Of a stretch of 57,735 nt of DNA, positions 7,710 through 19,366 are shown piece after piece; within the stretch, counting starts at the first letter, position 1; the number at the start of each line of letters is the position of its first letter. A program made the translations under genes and the position numbers. Origin of the DNA: an uncultured Alphaproteobacteria bacterium (GTDB lineage Bacteria; Pseudomonadota; Alphaproteobacteria; RF32; CAG-239); contig CALXTD010000009.1 of NCBI GenBank assembly GCA_944391315.1, forward strand, positions 1 to 57,735, in the 5' to 3' direction. Under the pieces are notes generated by a model. That model was given only the letters and a program-made list of their open reading frames with translations. It was not told the origin of the DNA and searched no databases.

Positions 7710-8636
7710 ATGACAGAGATTACAGCCGCAAAGGTAAAAGAATTAAGAGAAACAACCGGCGCCGGAATGCTTGATTGCAAAAAGGCTTTGACCGAAACCG
7801 CAGGTGATATGGAAAAAGCAATTGACTGGTTGCGCAAAAAAGGCTTGGCTTCTGCTGCCAAAAAAGCAAGCCGCATTGCAGCTGAGGGCTTGGTTGCTGT
7901 TGCTGTTGAAGGAAACAAAGGCGCTGTTGTTGAAGTAAACTCCGAAACAGACTTTGTCGCCAAAAATGATATCTTCCAAGAATTTGTTGAAGATGCTGCC
8001 AAAGTTGCTTTGATAGACAATGGTGATATTGAAGAAATGAAAAAATTTGCTTGCCCGAAGGTTCACAAACCTTTCTGCGAGCGCTTGACCGATATGATTG
8101 CCAAGATTGGTGAAAATATGAACCTCCGCCGTGCTAAAACTTTGGAAGTTAAAGACGGTGTTGTTGCTTCTTACGTTCACAGTGCAACTCGTCCGGGACT
8201 TGGCAAAATCGGCGTTTTGGTTGCTTTAGAATCTCCGGCAGATAAAGAAAAACTTCGTGAACTCGGCAAACATATTGCTATGCACATTGCTGCTTCAAAT
8301 CCGTTGTTCCACACTATTGCTGATGTTGCTCCTGAAGCTTTGGAAAGAGAAAAAGCTATTTTCTCTGAACAGGCTTTGGCTTCAGGCAAACCGGCAAATA
8401 TTGTTGAGAAAATGGTTGAAGGTCGTATCCGCAAATACTATGAAGAAGTTGTTCTTGAAGAACAAGCTTATATCATGGATCCGGATAAGAAAGTTAAACA
8501 AGTTATCGCTGACGCTGAAAAAGAACTCGGCGCTCCGATTAAGATGACTGGCTATGTTTGCTTCAAACTCGGTGATGGTCTTCAGAAAAAAGAAGAAGAC
8601 TTTGCTGCCGAAGTTGCTGCTCAGTTGGCTCACTAA
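7710..8636 (+). CDS. tsf: elongation factor Ts
   Basis: Nucleotide exchange factor for EF-Tu. The 308-residue product begins [20 protein letters not shown], with the conserved [12 protein letters not shown] of the UBA-like N-terminus, then [12 protein letters not shown] (the EF-Tu-contacting TDFV motif at about residues 80-84) and [17 protein letters not shown] in the core. I chose the ATG at 7710 because it gives the conserved N-terminus and follows AGGG; a longer upstream frame would run through the intercistronic hairpin. It is the second gene of the rpsB-tsf operon, ended by a terminator. Codon use is strongly biased, as expected for a highly expressed gene. Confidence 0.97.
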   Translation: MTEITAAKVKELRETTGAGMLDCKKALTETAGDMEKAIDWLRKKGLASAAKKASRIAAEGLVAVAVEGNKGAVVEVNSETDFVAKNDIFQEFVEDAAKVALIDNGDIEEMKKFACPKVHKPFCERLTDMIAKIGENMNLRRAKTLEVKDGVVASYVHSATRPGLGKIGVLVALESPADKEKLRELGKHIAMHIAASNPLFHTIADVAPEALEREKAIFSEQALASGKPANIVEKMVEGRIRKYYEEVVLEEQAYIMDPDKKVKQVIADAEKELGAPIKMTGYVCFKLGDGLQKKEEDFAAEVAAQLAH

Positions 8637-8664
8637 TCAAGTTCCTCTTTCTCAGAGGTATAAC

Positions 8665-8700
8665 AAGCAAGCCGCTTTCCGCAAGGAAGCGGTTTTGCTT
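8665..8700 (+). terminator. terminator of rpsB-tsf
   Basis: CCGCTT and AAGCGG arms close over TCC-GCAA-GGA and are extended by AAGCAA/TTTTGCTT; a TTTT run follows the inner stem. Confidence 0.7.
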
Positions 8701-8711
8701 TATGCATAAAA

Positions 8712-8748
8712 TAAAAAATCCTGCTCTCTTATCAAAAGGCAGGATTTT
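8712..8748 (-). terminator. terminator of gyrB
   Basis: AAAATCCTGC and GCAGGATTTT are exact ten-base inverted arms with a 14-base loop. On the minus strand they are followed by TTATTTT. It starts 17 bases after the gyrB stop codon and may also stop read-through from tsf. Confidence 0.8.
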
Positions 8749-8765
8749 CTTTTTAAATATAAAAA

Positions 8766-11330
<2,565 letters not shown>

Positions 11331-11356
11331 TTAGCTCAAAAAAATTGTAACAGAAG

Positions 11357-11385
11357 TTTAACACAAAAAAATTAAAAACTATGCT
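11357..11385 (+). promoter_or_regulatory. possible promoter of the structured RNA candidate
   Basis: TTTAAC at 11357-11362 and TATGCT at 11380-11385 on the plus strand are 17 bases apart. They would start a transcript near 11392, just before the first helix of the RNA candidate. Confidence 0.4.
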
Positions 11386-11391
11386 AGAATA

Positions 11392-11563
11392 AGATAATGC
11401 TAAAAGGAGGCAAGGGTTAAACAAGGGCTTTTCTTCACAACAAAAATAAAAATCTTTTAGCAGAACGGAGCGGCGCCAAATAACCTCCCTCTCTCATAAT
11501 AAAGTTATCAACGCCGCCCGTTAAAATCCGCAGGCAATTCCGTAAGACCTGCGGATTTTTTTT
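11392..11563 (+). ncRNA. candidate structured small RNA between gyrB and polA
   Basis: The stretch encodes no convincing protein but holds three strong hairpins in a row. Helix 1 is GCTAAAAG at 11399-11406 with CTTTTAGC at 11454-11461. Helix 2 is AACGG-A-GCGGCG at 11464-11475 with CGCCGC-CCGTT at 11512-11522, extended inward by ATAAC/GTTAT (11480-11484 with 11504-11508). Helix 3 is a terminator with 12-base arms followed by eight T on the plus strand. The apical loop of helix 2 is pyrimidine-rich and starts CCTCCCTCTCTC, a possible anti-Shine-Dalgarno loop; GGAGG at 11406-11410 could pair with it. Both flanking genes are on the minus strand. It could be 6S-like by size, or a loop-CU regulatory RNA, but the family is not recognised. 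Confidence 0.5.
11523..11563. terminator. bidirectional terminator (polA and RNA candidate)
   Basis: AAAATCCGCAGG and CCTGCGGATTTT are exact inverted arms around 13 bases. The plus strand has eight T after it, the minus strand four. The polA stop codon overlaps the right edge. Confidence 0.85.
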
Positions 11564-14348
11564 AATGCGCTTCTGTCCAGTTATTGCCGACGCCGACTTC
11601 GGCAATCAACGGCACGGTAGTTTCGGCCGCACTTTCCATAATCTGTTTGATAAGAGCCGCGGCTTGTTCGACTTCTTCTTCGGGGGCTTCAAACACCAAT
11701 TCGTCGTGAACTTGCAACAGCATTTTTGTTTTTAAACCCGATTCTTCTAGGGCTTTTTGCACTTTTATCATCGCGAGCTTGATAATATCAGCAGCGCCGC
11801 CTTGAATTGGAGCGTTAATCGCCGCACGCTCGGCATTAGCAACGATTCTTTTGTTGGTGTCATTAATTCCGGGGATAAAGCACTTGCGCCCAAACGGCGT
11901 TTCTACATAACCATGCTCATGGGCAAAAGCGATTGTTTCGCTCATATAAGTTTTTATCTCGGGCATTTCGCGAAAATATGCGTCGATATAAGCTTTAGCT
12001 TCGTCATTAGATACGCCAATTTGTTTTGCCAAACCATATTGCGAAATTCCGTAAATAATTCCGAAGTTAATAGCCTTGGCATGACGACGCAAATCCGGTG
12101 TAATCTCTTCTAATGGCAATTTAAAGACTTTAGAAGCCGTTGCGGCATGAATGTCTGCGCCATGGGCAAAAGCCTCTTTCAGGGCTTTAACATCGGCAAC
12201 CGACGCCATAAGCCGCAACTCCACTTGAGAATAGTCGGAAGAAATAATTTTATAGCCTTTGGGGGCTATAAAACAGGAACGAATTTTTTTGCCTTCGTCA
12301 CTGCGGATAGGAATATTTTGCAGATTCGGATTAGACGAGGCCAAACGTCCGGTATTAACCACGGTTTGTGAAAAGGTCGTGTGAACACGGCTATTTTTAT
12401 CCAAGAGTTCGAGCAAAGAGTCGGTATAAGTGCTTTTGAGTTTTGAAAACCCGCGCCAGTCCAAAATTTTTTGCGCCAGCTCGATTCCTTCATCGGCTAG
12501 TTTTTCCAACACATCGGCACCGGTCTGCCACGAACCTCCGGCAGTTTTTTTGCCCTTAATCGCATTTTTTTCAAACAAGATGACGCCGATTTGCTTAGGT
12601 GAGCCGAGGTTAAATTCTTCACCGGCCAGTTGATAAATTTCTTGTTCTAATTGCTTGAGGTTTTGTTCAAATTCATGACTGAGAGCTTTTAGTGCAGCAG
12701 CATCAACCAATACGCCGTTATCTTCCATGATTTTAAGCGTTTGAATCAAGCCGCGGTCAAAATGCTCATAAATAAAGGCCTTATGTTCTTTAACCAAACG
12801 GTTTTTGAATATTTTATAAAGACGCAGCGTAAAATCAGCATCTTCGGCGGCATAATCAACTGCTTTTTCCAGCGGAACAAGGTCAAAGGTAATCTTGTTT
12901 TTGCCGCTGCCGCAAACTTCTTCATAAGCAATCATCTTGTGGTTAAGAAACAGCATGGCCAGTTCATCAAGCCCATGCCCATGCTGCGATGAATCCAATA
13001 CATAAGACATAACTGCGGTATCTTCAATCGGAAAAACGTCGCAGTCTTCACCCAAAACCTGAGCAATAAAATGCAGGTCAAATTTAATATTATGCCCGAT
13101 TTTGAGAATGGACTTGCTTTCCATGAGCGGACGCAAATATTTTTTGACGATAGTAAAATTCAGCAAAGGAACCTGATTTTGCGCAGGAGCCGAACCAAAC
13201 AAATCGCCGTTTGCTGCGCCGTCATTATAAACCAATGGCAAATAAGCAGCTTCGCCGATATCCGTCGCGATGGAAATCCCTACGATTTTATCAAAATAAG
13301 GGTTAAGGCCGGTTGTTTCGGTATCAAAAGCAAAGGCGCGTTTTTCTTTAATCTTGTCAGTCCATTTTTTTAGGACAATCTCGTCTGTTATCAACTCGTA
13401 GTCTTGTTTGGGCGCTAAAAGCTCTTTAGGTATGGCAAAAGCCGATTCTTTGCCGCTTTCTTGTGCCTCGTCAAGGGCGTCACACCGCTCATTTGCCCAT
13501 TGTTCAAAACGTGGTTTGAGCGTTCGAAAAGCATATTTATCGGCAAAGGCCATAAGCTTGTCGAGCTCGGGCTTTTGGCAAGCATAATCTTCAATCGGAA
13601 GCTCAACCGGAACATCGTTTTTAAGGGTTACCAGTTGCAAAGAAATTTCGGCGTCATGACGGTGGGCGATAAGATTTTCGCGGCGTTTATTTTGTTTGAT
13701 TTCTCCGGCACGGTCCAAAACCTCTTGTAGCGAACCAAATTGATTAACCAGCTCGGCCGCGGTTTTAATTCCGATTCCCGGAACCCCAGGCACATTATCA
13801 ATCGTATCACCGGCCAAGGCCTGAACATCAACCACTCGGTCGGGATAAACGCCGAATTTTTCTTTAACATCTTCGGGGGTGAAAAACTTGTCTTTCATCG
13901 GGTCATAATAAGAAACCCTGTCACGAATAAGCTGCATAAGGTCTTTATCAGCAGATACCACAACCGCCTCATAGCCTTTGTCGGTAGCTTGCTTGGCATA
14001 AGTTGCAATCAAGTCATCGGCCTCATAACCTTCCATCTCCAAATGATGGAGATTAAGCACATCAACCGCCTCACGAATAATTGGAAATTGCGGAACCAGC
14101 TCTTCGGGAACTTCGGGACGCGTCCCTTTATAATCCGAAAAAATTTGATTACGAAAGTTCTGCCGTTTTGCGTCAAATAACACCAAACAATAATCGCACT
14201 TAATCCTTGTTGTCAGTTTAAGAAACATATTGCTGAAACCATAGACGGCATTCACCGGCGTGTTGTCAGGAGAAGTCATCATCGGCAGTCCATAAAAGGC
14301 GCGGAAAATATAGCCCGAGCCGTCAATCAAACAAACTTTTTTAGGCAT
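11562..14348 (-). CDS. polA: DNA polymerase I
   Basis: Repair and primer-removal polymerase, 928 residues, full length. Three domains are visible: 5'-3' exonuclease (residues 1-290, with DGSGYIFRAF and EADDLIATYA), 3'-5' exonuclease (about 330-500, with FDTETTGL carrying the metal-binding Asp and Glu, and an intact later DFTLRLY), and the A-family polymerase (about 560-928, with SSDYSQVELRL at about 700, KAINFGIIYGIS at about 760 and QVHDELVFE at about 880). All catalytic acidic residues are present, so proofreading is probably active. It follows a small RHH protein gene by 41 bases and may share its promoter. It ends at a bidirectional terminator. Confidence 0.97.
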   Translation of the reverse strand: MPKKVCLIDGSGYIFRAFYGLPMMTSPDNTPVNAVYGFSNMFLKLTTRIKCDYCLVLFDAKRQNFRNQIFSDYKGTRPEVPEELVPQFPIIREAVDVLNLHHLEMEGYEADDLIATYAKQATDKGYEAVVVSADKDLMQLIRDRVSYYDPMKDKFFTPEDVKEKFGVYPDRVVDVQALAGDTIDNVPGVPGIGIKTAAELVNQFGSLQEVLDRAGEIKQNKRRENLIAHRHDAEISLQLVTLKNDVPVELPIEDYACQKPELDKLMAFADKYAFRTLKPRFEQWANERCDALDEAQESGKESAFAIPKELLAPKQDYELITDEIVLKKWTDKIKEKRAFAFDTETTGLNPYFDKIVGISIATDIGEAAYLPLVYNDGAANGDLFGSAPAQNQVPLLNFTIVKKYLRPLMESKSILKIGHNIKFDLHFIAQVLGEDCDVFPIEDTAVMSYVLDSSQHGHGLDELAMLFLNHKMIAYEEVCGSGKNKITFDLVPLEKAVDYAAEDADFTLRLYKIFKNRLVKEHKAFIYEHFDRGLIQTLKIMEDNGVLVDAAALKALSHEFEQNLKQLEQEIYQLAGEEFNLGSPKQIGVILFEKNAIKGKKTAGGSWQTGADVLEKLADEGIELAQKILDWRGFSKLKSTYTDSLLELLDKNSRVHTTFSQTVVNTGRLASSNPNLQNIPIRSDEGKKIRSCFIAPKGYKIISSDYSQVELRLMASVADVKALKEAFAHGADIHAATASKVFKLPLEEITPDLRRHAKAINFGIIYGISQYGLAKQIGVSNDEAKAYIDAYFREMPEIKTYMSETIAFAHEHGYVETPFGRKCFIPGINDTNKRIVANAERAAINAPIQGGAADIIKLAMIKVQKALEESGLKTKMLLQVHDELVFEAPEEEVEQAAALIKQIMESAAETTVPLIAEVGVGNNWTEAH

Positions 14349-14389
14349 AATTCAAAAACTTCAACAAAGCCGATGAATGAAAATGCTTT

Positions 14390-14590
14390 TTATTCGCCGG
14401 CAGATAAAAAGAAGGCGCGTTCACTGCTGTTAACGGCACAAAAATCGGCGCGGAAATCGTCTTCGTATTCAGCGGTATAAGCTTTAACGGCACGAACAAT
14501 ACAATCTTCAACGGATAATCCGTTTTTCAGAGCGATGGTTTTGAGCTCGTTAAAAGTAGCATCATCAATTTGCGCAGATACGATAGTCAT
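14390..14590 (-). CDS. small ribbon-helix-helix-like protein
   Basis: A 66-residue product. MTIVSAQIDDATFNELKTIA is an N-terminal strand followed by helix A, and NGLSVEDCIVRAVKAYTAEY is helix B, the order seen in Arc/CopG-type antitoxins and repressors. The C-terminal 20 residues are acidic. AAGGA lies 8 bases upstream of the ATG. No toxin gene adjoins it: polA lies downstream, and the divergent gene is a penicillin-binding protein. It may therefore be an orphan regulator, possibly autoregulating itself and polA. The RHH call is by eye. Confidence 0.6.
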   Translation of the reverse strand: MTIVSAQIDDATFNELKTIALKNGLSVEDCIVRAVKAYTAEYEDDFRADFCAVNSSERAFFLSAGE

Positions 14591-14660
14591 AAAATTTTCC
14601 TTAACTTATTTGATATAAAATACATACAACAATTGATGAATCCTGACAAGGGCAAATTCC

Positions 14661-16463
14661 ATGGTAAAAAAGAACACAAAGAAAAAATCACCCAAGAAAA
14701 ACAAAAAAAGAGAGTCAAAACAAAGATCTATATTAATGCGTTTGGCAATAAAAGTTGTTCTGGCGCTGGTGATAACTTTTGCCTTATGGATTCTGTGGTG
14801 CATTTATACCATGCCCGATATTGAAAAAGCGGTTGAACGCACGCGCCAACCCTCCACCATGATTATCGCCGAGAATGGAAATGAGATACATAGCTTCGGC
14901 AATGTATATTCTGAAGTTGTTTATTTGGACGAGCTCCCACCTTATGTGGCCGATGCAGTCATTTCAACTGAAGACAGACGCTTTTACGAGCATTTTGGCT
15001 TTGATATTATCAGCTTTACCCGAGCTATGCTGGTAAATTTGTGGCATCGGAGCTATGTTCAGGGTGGTTCAACCATAAGTCAACAAGTTGCCAAAAACTT
15101 ATTTTTAACCGCAAACAAGACGATAAAAAGAAAAGTCCAAGAACTACTGCTTGCCTTTTGGTTGGAAAGCAAGTTTACCAAAGACCAGATTTTAACACTG
15201 TATTTAAATCGTGTGTATCTTGGCGCGGGAACTTATGGAATAGAGGCGGCATCGCAAAAATATTTTCAAAAATCCTCCCGCGATATGAACTTGCTTGAAG
15301 CAGCCATTATCGCCGGCATGTTAAAGGCGCCGTCACGTTATAATCTGATAGCCAGTGAAGAGAGAGCCAGAGAGCGTGCGGCTGTGGTGCTGGATAATAT
15401 GGTAAAAGCAGAGGTCATAACCGAAGAACAGCGTCAAAATGCTTTGAAGATGAAACTCGGGCCGGAAAAATCTTATAAAGTAAAAGGTGCGCGCCATTTT
15501 GCTGATTGGGTATATCAGGATGTAAATGATTATATTGGAGAACGTGACAATGATATTTATGTTGCCACCACCTTAGATCAAGACATTCAGCAAAAGGCTG
15601 AAAAAATTCTTCACGATTCGCTAAAAGCTTGGGCTGCAAGAGATGTTACACAAGGCGCAATTGTGGTACTGGATAAACAGGGCGCGGTAAAGGCGATGGT
15701 TGGTGGTGTAAATTATGAAAAAAGCCAGTTTAACCGAGCCATACAAGCGTTGCGTCAACCCGGATCGTCTTTCAAGCCGTTTGTTTATTTAACCGCGCTG
15801 GAGAATGGTTTTTATCCTGATGATGTGGTTAACGATTCTCCGATAAATATCCGTGGCTGGAAGCCGGAGAATTATGATAAACAATATCATGGAGAGGTAA
15901 CATTAACTGAGGCATTAAAGGATTCGCTCAATTTGGCCACCATCAATTTGGCTAATGCTGTTGGCCGAGATAAAATTATCAAAACCGCCAGAAGAATGGG
16001 AATAAGCACGCCGATAGAAAACACACCTTCCATGGCTTTAGGAGCGTTCGAGGTAAAAGTTTTGGACATGGCAGTGGCTTATGCTTCAATCGCTAATGGT
16101 GGCTATGAGGTTTGGCCGTATGCTATTCAAGAAATTTACACACGGGACGGCTATCAGCTTTATATGAGAGAACAAGACGATCCTAACCAAATTTTAGATG
16201 AGGACGCAGTAGAAGAATTAACCCAAATGCTGGAAGAGGTTTTGGATTCGGGAACCGGAAAAAGGGCAAAACTTCCGTTTTTTGCCGCTGGAAAAACCGG
16301 AACAACACAGGATTATCGCGATGCATGGTTTGTTGGATTTACTGATAACTATATTGCAGCGGTTTGGGTCGGAAATGATGATAATTCACCGATGAAAGGC
16401 GTTACCGGCGGCACGCTTCCTGTCCAAATCTGGAAAGAGGTCATGCTCGCGGCCGAAAATTAA
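14661..16463 (+). CDS. class A penicillin-binding protein (PBP1A-type), bifunctional
   Basis: Peptidoglycan glycosyltransferase and transpeptidase of the inner membrane. The very basic N-terminus (residues 1-25) is followed by one membrane segment (about 27-50). The GT51 domain carries ISTEDRRFYEHFG with its catalytic Glu at about 102 and GGSTISQQ at about 135. The transpeptidase domain carries the SxxK motif in PGSSFKPF (about 370), SLN (about 423) and KTGTT (about 545). At 600 residues it is shorter than Escherichia coli PBP1A and lacks room for the inserted OB-fold domain. AAGGG precedes the ATG by 9 bases. It is divergent from the RHH gene with a gap of only 70 bases. I give no symbol because the mrcA/pbpC distinction cannot be made by eye. 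Confidence 0.93.
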   Translation: MVKKNTKKKSPKKNKKRESKQRSILMRLAIKVVLALVITFALWILWCIYTMPDIEKAVERTRQPSTMIIAENGNEIHSFGNVYSEVVYLDELPPYVADAVISTEDRRFYEHFGFDIISFTRAMLVNLWHRSYVQGGSTISQQVAKNLFLTANKTIKRKVQELLLAFWLESKFTKDQILTLYLNRVYLGAGTYGIEAASQKYFQKSSRDMNLLEAAIIAGMLKAPSRYNLIASEERARERAAVVLDNMVKAEVITEEQRQNALKMKLGPEKSYKVKGARHFADWVYQDVNDYIGERDNDIYVATTLDQDIQQKAEKILHDSLKAWAARDVTQGAIVVLDKQGAVKAMVGGVNYEKSQFNRAIQALRQPGSSFKPFVYLTALENGFYPDDVVNDSPINIRGWKPENYDKQYHGEVTLTEALKDSLNLATINLANAVGRDKIIKTARRMGISTPIENTPSMALGAFEVKVLDMAVAYASIANGGYEVWPYAIQEIYTRDGYQLYMREQDDPNQILDEDAVEELTQMLEEVLDSGTGKRAKLPFFAAGKTGTTQDYRDAWFVGFTDNYIAAVWVGNDDNSPMKGVTGGTLPVQIWKEVMLAAEN

Positions 16464-16518
16464 CATTCAAAAATATGATTAATAAAAAAATAGTGCTTTT
16501 ATGTTTGAAAGAAATATA

Positions 16519-16524
16519 TATAAT
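16519..16524 (+). promoter_or_regulatory. possible -10 box upstream of gpmI
   Basis: TATAAT 42 bases before the gpmI start. No good -35 is visible (CTTTTA 17 bases upstream). Confidence 0.4.
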
Positions 16525-16566
16525 ACGAACCGAAGCAAATGATAATTATTGAAGAGGAAAATACAG

Positions 16567-18102
16567 ATGAGACAAAAACCAGTAATGCTCCTTATTTTAG
16601 ATGGCTGGGGCTATCGTGAAAAAACAACACAAGATAACGCTATTGAAATGGGAAACACCCCAAATTGGCACAAACTTGTCAGTGAATGTCCGACTTGTTT
16701 TGTTGAAACTTCTGGCTTAGACGTCGGTTTGCCGACCGGACAAATGGGCAACTCTGAAGTTGGTCACATGAACCTAGGTGCCGGACGTGTCGTCATGCAA
16801 GACTTGCCGAGAATAGATACCGCTATTGAAGATGGTTCAATAAGAGATAATCCGATTCTCAAAGATATGATTGAAACTTTGAAAAAGAGCGGCAAAACCT
16901 GTCATGTCATGGGCTTGATGTCACCGGGTGGTGTTCACTCTTCTCAGGATCATATCGTTGCTTTATGCAAAATTTTGGCAGATAGTAAAATTAATGTTGC
17001 CGTCCATGCTTTCTTAGATGGTCGCGATACGCCACCGACTTCTGCTCAAGAATATGTTAACAATTTTGAAAAAGAAATCAGTGCCTTGCCAACAGTAAAA
17101 ATTGCCACGATTGCCGGCCGTTTTTATGCCATGGACAGAGATAAACGCTGGGATAGAATAGAAGCCGCCTATAACGCCATTGTTTTGGCTGAAGGAAATT
17201 ATGCGCCGACTGCTAATGAAGCAATTGCCACTTCTTATGAGCGCGGGGTTAATGATGAGTTTGTCGTTCCTTGCGTGATTGATGGCTACAAAGGGGCAGA
17301 GGACGGCGATGTTGTTTTGATGTGTAATTTCCGTGCCGACCGCGCCAGAGAAATTTTATATGCCTTAGGCGATAAAGACTTTGACGGATTCTCTCGTAAG
17401 AAAATCGTTAATTTCGCAGAGTGCGTCGGTATGACCGAATATTCGGTTGACCACCGTCGCTTTATGAAAACTTTGTTCGGGCCGGAGGTTTTAACCAATA
17501 TTTTTGGTGAGGTAATTTCAAAACATGGCTTGACCCAGCTTCGCATTGCCGAAACCGAAAAATACGCCCACGTCACATTCTTCTTCAATGGTGGAGAAGA
17601 GCGCGAGTTTAAAGGTGAAGAGCGGATTCTCATCCCCAGCCCGAAAGTTGCGACTTATGACCTCAAACCGGAAATGTCGGTTTATGAAGTAACCGAAAAA
17701 CTGGTTGACGCAATCGAAAATCAAAAATTTGATGTCATTATCTGCAACTTTGCTAATGGTGACATGGTAGGCCACACCGGCATTATGGAAGCCGCATTGA
17801 AGGCCGTTGCCGCTGTTGATGACTGTGTTGGCAAGGTTGCCGCCGCCATTAAAAAGGTTGACGGAACCCTGTTCATTACGGCTGACCATGGTAATGTTGA
17901 AAAAATGGTTGATGAACAAACCGGTGCTCCTTATACGGCACATACCGTCGGTAAAGTCAGAGCCGTTTTGTATAACTGCAACAAACCGATAAAAGGTTTG
18001 AAAGATGGTCGCTTGGCTGATGTGTCGCCAACCCTTTTGGACTTGCTTGGTATCGAGCAGCCAAAAGAAATGACAGGACAGTCTTTACTGATAAAAGAGT
18101 AA
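16567..18102 (+). CDS. gpmI: 2,3-bisphosphoglycerate-independent phosphoglycerate mutase
   Basis: Interconverts 3- and 2-phosphoglycerate in glycolysis with Mn. The 511-residue product has LLILDGWGYRE (metal-binding Asp at about 12), GNSEVGHMNLGAGR with the catalytic Ser (about 62), FLDGRDTPP, DRDKRWDR and ITADHGNVEKM (about 437). I use the ATG at 16567, which follows GAGGA by 8 bases and gives the usual N-terminus; an upstream TTG would add six residues overlapping that site. It is the first gene of the run gpmI-envC-ctpA-deacetylase-rppH, an order conserved in Alphaproteobacteria. Confidence 0.96.
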   Translation: MRQKPVMLLILDGWGYREKTTQDNAIEMGNTPNWHKLVSECPTCFVETSGLDVGLPTGQMGNSEVGHMNLGAGRVVMQDLPRIDTAIEDGSIRDNPILKDMIETLKKSGKTCHVMGLMSPGGVHSSQDHIVALCKILADSKINVAVHAFLDGRDTPPTSAQEYVNNFEKEISALPTVKIATIAGRFYAMDRDKRWDRIEAAYNAIVLAEGNYAPTANEAIATSYERGVNDEFVVPCVIDGYKGAEDGDVVLMCNFRADRAREILYALGDKDFDGFSRKKIVNFAECVGMTEYSVDHRRFMKTLFGPEVLTNIFGEVISKHGLTQLRIAETEKYAHVTFFFNGGEEREFKGEERILIPSPKVATYDLKPEMSVYEVTEKLVDAIENQKFDVIICNFANGDMVGHTGIMEAALKAVAAVDDCVGKVAAAIKKVDGTLFITADHGNVEKMVDEQTGAPYTAHTVGKVRAVLYNCNKPIKGLKDGRLADVSPTLLDLLGIEQPKEMTGQSLLIKE

Positions 18103-18114
18103 AGAACGACGAAG

Positions 18115-19350
18115 ATGAAAACACTTGCCGCCAAAATCATGGGACTTGCGCTGGGAATAAATTTATTCTCGGCACAAGCCCTTATGGCGGCAGATGTCTC
18201 AAAGTCAGATTTGGCGCGGATGGAAAAGCAAATGGCCGAGCAAGATGCCGAAAGCAAGCGTCTGGCCAAACAAGCTGCCGAGATTACGGAAGAAGTCAAA
18301 ACCCTAAGTGCTAATATTGTAAAATACGCCAAGGTCATTCAAAACAACGAAGACAAAATTTCCTCCATGGAAAAAGAGCTTGAACAATTACAACAAGACC
18401 TTAAAGCGGCCGAAGCAAGCTTTACACTGGAGGACGAACATTTAATCAAAACCTTATCTGCATTGCAGAATTTAGCCTTAAAACCAACGGAATCATTGTT
18501 CGTTCAGCCCTTAACACCGGTTGAAATTATCCGCAGTGCGATGTTGCTGCGAGAAACTGTTCCTCAGCTTGAAGAAAATGCCAATCGTATAAAGGCCCAG
18601 CTTGACAAGATAGAAAAACAAAAACAACAAGTCGAAGCTCAGGTCAAAAAAATAATCAATCAAAAAGAGCAAATGGAACAAGAGCACGCTGAATTAAAGT
18701 CTATGATGAAGCGAAAATCAGCCTTGCGAAATTCCATAGAAAACAAGTCAGAAGAAGCTAAAAAGAAGGTCACCAAGCTGGCGGCGCAAGCACAAGATTT
18801 AAGAGATTTACTAGACAAGCTCGAAAAAGAACGGCAAGAAAAATTGCGCAAAGAACAAGAAGCCGAACGCAAACGCCTCGCTGAAGAAAAACGCAAAAAG
18901 AAAGAAGAGGAAAAACAAAGAGCTGACTTGATTAAATTCAAACCACAGTCTATAAAAGAAATAGGCGAAAACTTTATCAAAGCCAAGGGCAAATTGCCGC
19001 TTCCTGCCAGAGGCCAAATTGTCACGCGTTATGGCGAAGAAACCGCCAAAGGAGTCACCTCCAAAGGCATAATCGTCAAGACCAGACCTCAGGCTCAGGT
19101 CGTTGCACCTTTCGATGGAAATGTCATTTTTGCAGGACCATTCCGCGGCTATGGTAATGTGATTATTATAGAACACGGCAAAGGTTATTTAAGCCTCATG
19201 GCTGGGCTGGACACGGTTGATTGCGAATTAGGGCAAATGCTCCTCGCCGGAGAACCGATAGGCCTTATGCCGGAAGACGATTCGAAACTATATGTGGAGA
19301 TAAGGAAAGATAATCATCCGATAAATCCGCTGACATGGATAAAGAGTTAA
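18115..19350 (+). CDS. envC: EnvC-like murein hydrolase activator
   Basis: Periplasmic activator of cell-separation amidases. Residues 1-25 form a signal peptide ending near ALMAAD. Residues 30-270 are a long charged coiled coil (many E/K/Q heptads, with EKERQEKLRKEQEAE near 250). Residues 300-411 are a LytM (M23) domain. The domain looks catalytically dead, as in EnvC: where active M23 enzymes have H-x(n)-D, this one has SKGIIVKT, and the second His motif reads YVEIRKDNHPINPL. The start is 12 bases after gpmI, suggesting co-transcription. A partner amidase (AmiC-like) is not in the window. Confidence 0.88.
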   Translation: MKTLAAKIMGLALGINLFSAQALMAADVSKSDLARMEKQMAEQDAESKRLAKQAAEITEEVKTLSANIVKYAKVIQNNEDKISSMEKELEQLQQDLKAAEASFTLEDEHLIKTLSALQNLALKPTESLFVQPLTPVEIIRSAMLLRETVPQLEENANRIKAQLDKIEKQKQQVEAQVKKIINQKEQMEQEHAELKSMMKRKSALRNSIENKSEEAKKKVTKLAAQAQDLRDLLDKLEKERQEKLRKEQEAERKRLAEEKRKKKEEEKQRADLIKFKPQSIKEIGENFIKAKGKLPLPARGQIVTRYGEETAKGVTSKGIIVKTRPQAQVVAPFDGNVIFAGPFRGYGNVIIIEHGKGYLSLMAGLDTVDCELGQMLLAGEPIGLMPEDDSKLYVEIRKDNHPINPLTWIKS

Positions 19351-19366
19351 TAAGATAGGAACACAA

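Noticed and set aside
7475..8180. Minus-strand frames opposite rpsB and tsf
   Set aside because: Shadows of highly expressed ribosomal and elongation genes with strong codon bias.
11435..11497. 20-residue minus-strand frame (begins MREGGYLAP) inside the gyrB-polA RNA candidate
   Set aside because: No ribosome site before its ATG, and it lies in the arms of strong hairpins. It may reflect a dispersed repeat, but I cannot support it as a gene.
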